Program-made: the position numbers and the translations under genes
The notes under the pieces: generated by a model
What the model was told of the DNA's origin: nothing
Database searches by the model: none
The model's input: the letters and a program-made list of their open reading frames with translations, nothing else
Source of the DNA: an uncultured Desulfarculaceae bacterium
GTDB taxonomy: Bacteria > Desulfobacterota > Desulfarculia > Desulfarculales > Desulfarculaceae
Direction of reading: 5' to 3'
Length of the DNA: 10,251 nucleotides
NCBI GenBank assembly: GCA_937908275.1
Contig: CALERA010000261.1
Span: 1 to 10,251, forward strand
Shown here: positions 6,217-10,251 of the stretch, in pieces
Numbering within the stretch: position 1 is the first letter of the stretch
Layout of the letters: each line of letters opens with the position of its first letter

Positions 6217-7842
6217 TCACTGGGCCAGGAACGAGGGGATGTACTGGCGCTGGATCTGCTGCTCGATGTTCTCCAGGTAGAAGCGGGCGTTGTCGTCGCC
6301 GTAGACCTCCTCGCCGTAGCGGTAGAGGCTGCCCTTGTCCCGCTCCAGGTTCAGGTCCACCAGCTTGGCGTCCACGGTCTGGTGGGCGGCGTGGGCGATG
6401 CCGGTGATGATGTCGTGGATGCCGGAGCCGGACTGGGCCGGGTCCTTGGCCCGATAGGCCAGGTAGGCCGGCACCCCCAGCTCCACCGCGGCCTGGCGGT
6501 GGACCCGCTTGCGCAGCCGGTCGAGTTCGCCCTCGATCTTCAGGCGGGGCGAGATGCGCATGGCGGTCTGGATCACGTCGCGGTCCAGGTAGGGCGCGCG
6601 CAGCTCGATGGAGTGGGCCATGGTCAGCTTGTCCTCCCGCTCCAGGGTGTCGGTGTAGAGCAGGCAGAGGTCCTCCCAGAGCTTTTCGTGCAGGCGCAGG
6701 TAGCCGTCCTCGCGCATCACATCGATATACCAGGGATAACCAGCGAAGAGCTCGTCGGCGGCCTGGCCGGTGAACATCACCCGCACCCCATCGGCGGCGG
6801 CCAGCTTGGCGGCCAGGTACATGGGAATGGCCACCTCCACCTGCAACAGGCCCGACTCCTCCACCTGGCGCACCACCTCGGGCAGCAGGGCCTGGATGGT
6901 GGGCTGGTCGATGAAGGTGTTCTTGAGCACCAGACCCAACTCGCGGGCCACCTCCTGGGCGGCCAGGATGTCGCCGCTGTCCTTGGTGCCGGTGCAGTAG
7001 CAGATGATGTTCTTGCCCTCGCGTTGCAGGAGCTTGGCCACCAGCACCGAGTCGATGCCGCCGCTGAAGATGACCCCGATCACCGATTCGTGCAGCCCGG
7101 TCAGGCGCTTGCGCACCGCCTTGATCAGCACGTCCTTGTACAGCTCCACCGCCTCGCGGAAGTCCACGATGTCGATCTGGGGGAATTGCAGGTGGAAGCC
7201 CTCGGCCACCCGGACCCCGGCCTGGCTCAGGTGGAGCAAGTCGCCGGGATAGAGGCGGTGGGGCTCGTCCTGGCCGTTCCAGAGGGCCTTCTTCTCCGAG
7301 GCGAAGTAGATCACCCCCCGGTTCTCGATGTAGTAGACCGGCTTCTTGCCCACCGGGTCCCGGGCCACCACCACGTCCTTGCCGTCGGTCACGGCCAGGG
7401 CGTACATGCCGTCCAGCAGTGGGGTGAGTTTCTGCATGGCCTCCAGGAGGTCGCCCTGATAGACCTCCTCCAGCAGGTGGACGATGACCTCGCTGTCGCT
7501 GGTGGTCTTGATCTGGTGGCGGCGGTAGAGCAGGCTGCGCAGCTTTTGGTAGTTGTAGATCTCGCCGTTGTGGATCAGGGACAGCACGCCGTCGCAGGAG
7601 GTGAAGGGCTGGCTGGTCTTCTCCTGGCCCACGATGGACAGGCGGGAGTGGCCCAGGGCGATCTGGGCCGGAGTCTGGAGGGTCCCGCGCATCTGGTCCA
7701 CGGTGACGGCCTGGTGAATGCAGCCGTCCAGGCAGACCCCATGGGAGTCGGGTCCCCGGTGTTCCATCTTCTTGAGCATGTCGTAAATATCAGTGGAGGG
7801 GATGTCCCCCTCCATGGCGAAATGACCGCAGATCGTACACAT
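6217..7842 (-). CDS. asnB: Asparagine synthase-type glutamine-dependent amidotransferase
   Basis: The 541-residue enzyme has an N-terminal class II glutaminase domain starting MCTICGHF. Cys2 becomes the N-terminal nucleophile after Met removal, which fixes the start at 7842 even though the frame runs upstream to 8028. Glutaminase motifs HRGPDSHG (28-35), GHSRLSI (64-70), HNGEIYN (91-97) and SDSEV (115-119) are present. The C-terminal synthetase domain has the pyrophosphate loop FSGGIDS (259-265), TGQAADELFAGY (358-369) and SIELRAPYLD (411-420). It hydrolyses glutamine and uses ATP to amidate a carboxylate, aspartate in true asparagine synthetase. GQAADELFAGY and AKDPAQSGSGI resemble archaeal-type and sugar-cluster homologues more than E. 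coli AsnB, so the acceptor may be a uronic acid or another metabolite. AAGGGGAAG lies 4 nt upstream. It is coupled to the amidohydrolase gene downstream. The symbol names the family only. Confidence 0.9.
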   Translation of the reverse strand: MCTICGHFAMEGDIPSTDIYDMLKKMEHRGPDSHGVCLDGCIHQAVTVDQMRGTLQTPAQIALGHSRLSIVGQEKTSQPFTSCDGVLSLIHNGEIYNYQKLRSLLYRRHQIKTTSDSEVIVHLLEEVYQGDLLEAMQKLTPLLDGMYALAVTDGKDVVVARDPVGKKPVYYIENRGVIYFASEKKALWNGQDEPHRLYPGDLLHLSQAGVRVAEGFHLQFPQIDIVDFREAVELYKDVLIKAVRKRLTGLHESVIGVIFSGGIDSVLVAKLLQREGKNIICYCTGTKDSGDILAAQEVARELGLVLKNTFIDQPTIQALLPEVVRQVEESGLLQVEVAIPMYLAAKLAAADGVRVMFTGQAADELFAGYPWYIDVMREDGYLRLHEKLWEDLCLLYTDTLEREDKLTMAHSIELRAPYLDRDVIQTAMRISPRLKIEGELDRLRKRVHRQAAVELGVPAYLAYRAKDPAQSGSGIHDIITGIAHAAHQTVDAKLVDLNLERDKGSLYRYGEEVYGDDNARFYLENIEQQIQRQYIPSFLAQ

Positions 7843-8130
7843 GGCGCTTCCCCTTGTCTTTTTCGGGATCAGGCCGCGGGCCGTGGGCGCAAGGGCATGG
7901 AGACCTCCGCGCGCCCGGCCGCTGGCCAAAAAAAGGGCGAGGTTTTCCCGGGAGGGATTTCCGGCGTATCGTGGGTGGGTGACATGTGAACGCAGAAAAT
8001 ATCGGACGTGATGAAACAAGCCTAACATAGATCAATCAAATCCGCAAGTTGAGCCTTGCGCAAGTGATATATGTCATAACTTGCGGAAATATAGCCATTA
8101 ATGCCGGACTGGCCAAAGGGAGCGGCGGGT
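7843..8130 (-). promoter_or_regulatory. Intergenic control region upstream of the amidotransferase gene
   Basis: These 288 bp separate the epimerase stop from the amidotransferase start. The part from about 7990 to 8100 is markedly AT-rich against a GC-rich background, as expected for a promoter, and holds the inverted-repeat cluster described separately. One weak sigma-70-like pair can be proposed on the minus strand: TTGCGC (8061-8056), 17 nt, then TTTGAT (8038-8033). The segment 7843-7990 would be a long leader; it has a T7 run (7934-7928) but no convincing hairpin before it. No ORF here looks coding. Confidence 0.5.
8041..8087. promoter_or_regulatory. Nested inverted repeats, probable operator
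   Basis: TCCGCAAGTT (8041-8050) and AACTTGCGGA (8078-8087) form a perfect 10-bp inverted repeat with a 27-bp spacer. Within the spacer is the perfect palindrome CTTGCGCAAG (8055-8064), which reuses the same CGCAAG core, so four half-sites occur in 47 bp. The sequence AGTGATATATGTCATA (8063-8078) also resembles the TGTGA-N6-TCACA layout of CRP/FNR-family sites, with one mismatch in each half. The repeats are seen directly; the regulator is unknown. Confidence 0.55.
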
Positions 8131-9231
8131 TTAGACCGGGAGGCGTTTCTCCAGGCTGTCGGCGGCGCGGCGGGCGGTGTGGCCGTCCCAGAGCTCTGGA
8201 ACCTGCCCCTGGGGCCAATCGCCGGCCAGGGCCTGGTCCAGGTTGGCGGAGAGATCGGCCGGGGCGACCAGGCGGTTGGTGCCCAGCTCCACGGTGATGG
8301 GGCGCTCGGTGTTGGGCCTTAAGGTCAGGCAGGGGATGCCCAGGTAGGTGGTCTCTTCCTGGATGCCGCCGCTGTCGGTGATGCACAGCCGGCTTTTCAG
8401 CACCAGGGCCATGAAGTCCAGATAACCCAGGGGCTCGCAGAGGTGCAGGCCCGGGGCGGCCGCGGCCTGGGCCAGGAGGCCGAACTCCTGGAGCCGGGCC
8501 TGGGTGCGGGGGTGGACCGGGAAGACCAGGGGCAGGCGGGCCGCGGCCCGGGTCAGGGCGTCGATGATGCGCTCCAGGGCCTGGGGCTGGTCCACGTTGG
8601 CCGGTCGGTGCAGGGTGACCACGCCGTACTGGCCCGGGGTCAGGTCCCAGCGCCGCCAGGCGGCGATGGCCTCCAGGCGGGGGCGCACCTGCTCCAGGGA
8701 GTCGATCATGATGTTGCCCACCCGCGCGATCTTGACCGGGTCCACGCCCTCGCGCCGCAGGTTGGCGTCGGCGTCCGGGCTGGGGGTCCAGAGCAGGTCG
8801 GCCAGGACGTCGGTCACCAGGCGGTTGACCTCCTCGGGCATGGTGCGGTCCCAGGAGCGCAGGCCGGCCTCGAGATGGGCCACGGGAATCAACAGCTTGG
8901 ACGCGGCCAGGGTGCAGGCCAGGGTGGAGTTGACGTCCCCGGCCACCACCACCCAGTCCGGGGGCTGCTCCAGGAGCACCCGCTCGTAGGCCTCCAGGCA
9001 GCGGGCGGTCTGGGCCCCGTGGCTGCCGGAGCCGATCCCGAGGTGCAGATGGGGCTCGGGCAGGCCCAGGTCGGCGAAAAAGGCGGCGCTGAGGTTGTAG
9101 TCGTAGTGCTGGCCGGTGTGGATCACCAGGGGGCGGCACCAGGGACGCCGGGCCAGCTCATGGTGCAAGGGACCGATTTTCATGAAGTTTGGCCGGGCGG
9201 CCGCCACCAGGTGGACCGTCAGCGGGGACAT
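8131..9231 (-). CDS. wecB: UDP-N-acetylglucosamine 2-epimerase (non-hydrolysing)
   Basis: The 366-residue product matches the usual length of the family that interconverts UDP-GlcNAc and UDP-ManNAc for surface polysaccharides. Motifs seen: TGQHYD (39-44), GDVNST (98-103), HLEAGLRS (119-126), PEEVNR (132-137), THLHRP-like TLHRPAN (206-212), SDSGGIQEE-like ITDSGGIQEE (284-293), and LRPNTERPIT (304-313). The first loop reads AARPNFMK rather than the more common GTRPE, a variant that occurs in a subset of the family, so the acetamido sugar may differ from GlcNAc. The ATG at 9231 has AAGGAGG 4 nt upstream; the frame runs further up to about 9399 but includes the terminator, so earlier starts are rejected. 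The upstream neighbour, porB, is unrelated. The likely pathway is synthesis of a ManNAc-type sugar for a glycan. Confidence 0.92.
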   Translation of the reverse strand: MSPLTVHLVAAARPNFMKIGPLHHELARRPWCRPLVIHTGQHYDYNLSAAFFADLGLPEPHLHLGIGSGSHGAQTARCLEAYERVLLEQPPDWVVVAGDVNSTLACTLAASKLLIPVAHLEAGLRSWDRTMPEEVNRLVTDVLADLLWTPSPDADANLRREGVDPVKIARVGNIMIDSLEQVRPRLEAIAAWRRWDLTPGQYGVVTLHRPANVDQPQALERIIDALTRAAARLPLVFPVHPRTQARLQEFGLLAQAAAAPGLHLCEPLGYLDFMALVLKSRLCITDSGGIQEETTYLGIPCLTLRPNTERPITVELGTNRLVAPADLSANLDQALAGDWPQGQVPELWDGHTARRAADSLEKRLPV

Positions 9232-9235
9232 GGGG

Positions 9236-9242
9236 CCTCCTT
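9236..9242 (-). promoter_or_regulatory. Ribosome binding site of the epimerase gene
   Basis: On the minus strand AAGGAGG lies 4 nt before the ATG at 9231. It is strong and decides the start against longer alternatives in the same frame. Confidence 0.8.
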
Positions 9243-9255
9243 GCCGCGCGGCGCG

Positions 9256-9287
9256 AAAAAGGCCGGCCCGAGGAGATCGGGCCGGCC
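9256..9287 (-). terminator. Intrinsic terminator between porB and the epimerase gene
   Basis: Read on the minus strand, GGCCGGCCCGA (9287-9277) pairs perfectly with TCGGGCCGGCC (9271-9261) across a 5-nt loop, followed at once by TTTTT (9260-9256). It is a textbook Rho-independent terminator. It suits the end of the por transcript, 180 nt after the porB stop, but sits only 24 nt before the epimerase start. Confidence 0.92.
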
Positions 9288-9380
9288 CACGGCTTGGCTC
9301 TGGTTGTCCGAGCGCCCCGACGCCCCGGCTACTAACTGACGTCCCGCCGGCCATCTGCAACACCGGCCCAGGTCTTGGGG

Positions 9381-9434
9381 CCCTGCGCGCCGCCGCCACC
9401 GCAATGCCTTGACGGTAAACGACGACGCGCAGGG
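9381..9434 (-). other. Long imperfect hairpin in the porB-epimerase intergenic region
   Basis: CCCTGCGCG (9381-9389) and CGCGCAGGG (9426-9434) form a perfect 9-bp stem, extended inward by further pairs (CG with CG, twice) across mismatches. Together with the terminator it makes the 236-bp gap between 9232 and 9467 highly structured. There is no T-tract, so it is not itself a classic terminator. I found no gene in this gap. Confidence 0.5.
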
Positions 9435-9467
9435 TTGGGGGGCAACTCGCGCGACCGGTGGTCGGCC

Positions 9468-10251
9468 TTACTCGGCCTTGTCCGCCGCCTCGGGGTTGGT
9501 GGCCTTGACGAAGCCCAGCAACCGCTCCCAGTCGGCGTCCACGCGCTTCTGGATCACCTCGATATCCTCGGGCTTGAGGTGCCGGAAACGCCTCTGCATC
9601 TTGAGGTATTCCTCCACCGGCTTGGGATTCTTTATATCACGGGTCAGGACGAACTTGCCATCGATTACTTCGTAAAGCGGGAAGATTCTGGTCTGTACGA
9701 CCAGACGGGCGGTCTCGATGGAGGTCTCCGGACCACAGCGCCAACCGGTGGGGCAGGGCGAGTAGATGTGCACGTAGGCCGGCCCCGGCACCGCGATGGC
9801 CTTGCGGATCTTGTTCATCAGGTCCAGGTGCCAGGCCGGGGACGCGGTGGCGACGTAGGGCACGTTGTGGGCCGCCGCGATCATCGGCATGTTCTTTTTC
9901 CAGGTCATCTGGCCCTTGCTGTGGGAGCCGGACGGACTGGTGGTGGTGCTGGCGCCGTAGGGGGTGGAGCTGCTGCGCTGGATGCCGGTGTTCATGTAGG
10001 CTTCGTTGTCCAGGCAGACGTAGGTGAAGTCGTGGCCGCGCTCCAGGGCGCCGGACAGGGCCTGCATGCCGATGTCGGCGGTGCCGCCGTCACCGGCGAA
10101 GGCCACGATCTTGGCCCCGGGATCGGCGATGCGGCCCTTGCGGATCAGGGCCTTGCGCCCGGCCTCGACCCCGCTGGCCACTGCGGCCGCGTTCTCGAAG
10201 GCCACGTGGATCCAGGGCACGTTCCAGGCGGTCTGGGGATAGGGGCTGCTG
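9468..10251 (-). CDS. porB: Pyruvate:ferredoxin oxidoreductase beta subunit (5'-partial)
   Basis: The frame is open to the right edge, where SSPYPQTAWNVPWIHVAFENAA-type residues of the family precede the GTG at 10220, so the real start lies outside; 260 residues are visible. The thiamine diphosphate/Mg site GDGGTADIG is at about visible residues 53-61. It is followed by LDNEAYMNTGIQRSS and PYGAS, both diagnostic of the beta subunit of pyruvate (2-oxoacid):ferredoxin oxidoreductase. SPCPTGWRC and FPLYEV occur further on, as in the family. With alpha, gamma and delta subunits it would oxidise pyruvate to acetyl-CoA and CO2, reducing ferredoxin, or run in reverse as pyruvate synthase, in the cytosol of anaerobes. 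The other por genes are expected to the right. The transcript probably ends at the terminator 9287-9256. Confidence 0.93.
   Translation of the reverse strand, partial: SSPYPQTAWNVPWIHVAFENAAAVASGVEAGRKALIRKGRIADPGAKIVAFAGDGGTADIGMQALSGALERGHDFTYVCLDNEAYMNTGIQRSSSTPYGASTTTSPSGSHSKGQMTWKKNMPMIAAAHNVPYVATASPAWHLDLMNKIRKAIAVPGPAYVHIYSPCPTGWRCGPETSIETARLVVQTRIFPLYEVIDGKFVLTRDIKNPKPVEEYLKMQRRFRHLKPEDIEVIQKRVDADWERLLGFVKATNPEAADKAE

Noticed and set aside
5363..6280. A 305-codon plus-strand open frame opposite the amidohydrolase
   Set aside because: The opposite strand carries an intact nitrilase catalytic triad; this frame shows no motif.
7928..7934. T7 run on the minus strand as an intrinsic terminator or attenuator in the amidotransferase leader
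   Set aside because: The sequence before it (CCTCGCCC) forms no convincing stem, so the run alone is not evidence.
6382..7989. A 535-codon open frame on the plus strand opposite the amidotransferase gene
   Set aside because: It mirrors a strongly supported catalytic gene on the other strand; its product is a Val/Gly/His/Leu-rich sequence without motifs, typical of antisense frames in GC-rich DNA.
7843..8028. N-terminal extension of the amidotransferase to 8028
   Set aside because: Class II glutaminase domains need cysteine directly after the initiator Met; MCTICG at 7842 fits and has a ribosome binding site.
9288..9467. A known riboswitch class in the epimerase leader
   Set aside because: Compared from memory with the c-di-GMP-I core and searched for others; only short chance similarities (such as GTAGCCGGGG) were found and the rest of the core is absent.
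10218..10220. GTG at 10220 as the porB start
   Set aside because: Family-conserved residues (YPQTAWNVPW) continue upstream to the window edge, so the gene is truncated here rather than starting.
1..10251. tRNA or rRNA genes, CRISPR arrays, insertion sequences, phage attachment sites
   Set aside because: No cloverleaf-like segment, no regularly spaced direct repeats outside the protein-coding repeat, and no transposase or integrase motif were seen.

Overview
The window reads as part of the chromosome of a high-GC anaerobic bacterium. By eye the DNA is strongly GC-rich, and nearly every third codon position is G or C. The pyruvate:ferredoxin oxidoreductase beta subunit at the right end indicates anaerobic or ferredoxin-linked metabolism. 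The radical SAM protein and the archaeal-looking asparagine-synthase homologue fit a deltaproteobacterial (Desulfobacterota) type of host, but that placement is inference only.

Left half, plus strand (1-4519): five tightly packed genes with overlapping or nearly touching ends. They encode a putative sugar O-methyltransferase (cut by the window edge), a thioredoxin-fold protein lacking the first active-site cysteine, a radical SAM enzyme with a SPASM-like C-terminal cysteine cluster, a zinc-binding C-methyltransferase-type SAM enzyme, and a second putative methyltransferase. They end at a strong hairpin over the last stop codon. A separate plus-strand gene (4626-5345) encodes an exported, proline-rich protein with three copies of an 11-residue repeat. 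Its stop codon interlocks with that of the first minus-strand gene at a CTAG.

Right half, minus strand (10251 to 5342): a por operon ends with porB (partial) and a textbook intrinsic terminator lying only 24 nt before the start of a UDP-GlcNAc 2-epimerase gene. A 288-bp intergenic region follows, with an AT-rich segment carrying a dense set of inverted CGCAAG/CTTGCG elements, the likely control region of the next transcript. That transcript holds an asparagine-synthase-type glutamine amidotransferase and an adjoining nitrilase-family amidohydrolase.

Together the methyltransferases, epimerase and amidotransferase suggest synthesis and decoration of a surface glycan (O-antigen, capsule or flagellar sugar). 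The radical SAM/thioredoxin-like pair is the least conventional part. porB is a neighbour from central metabolism. No mobile elements, CRISPR arrays, tRNAs or rRNAs were seen.
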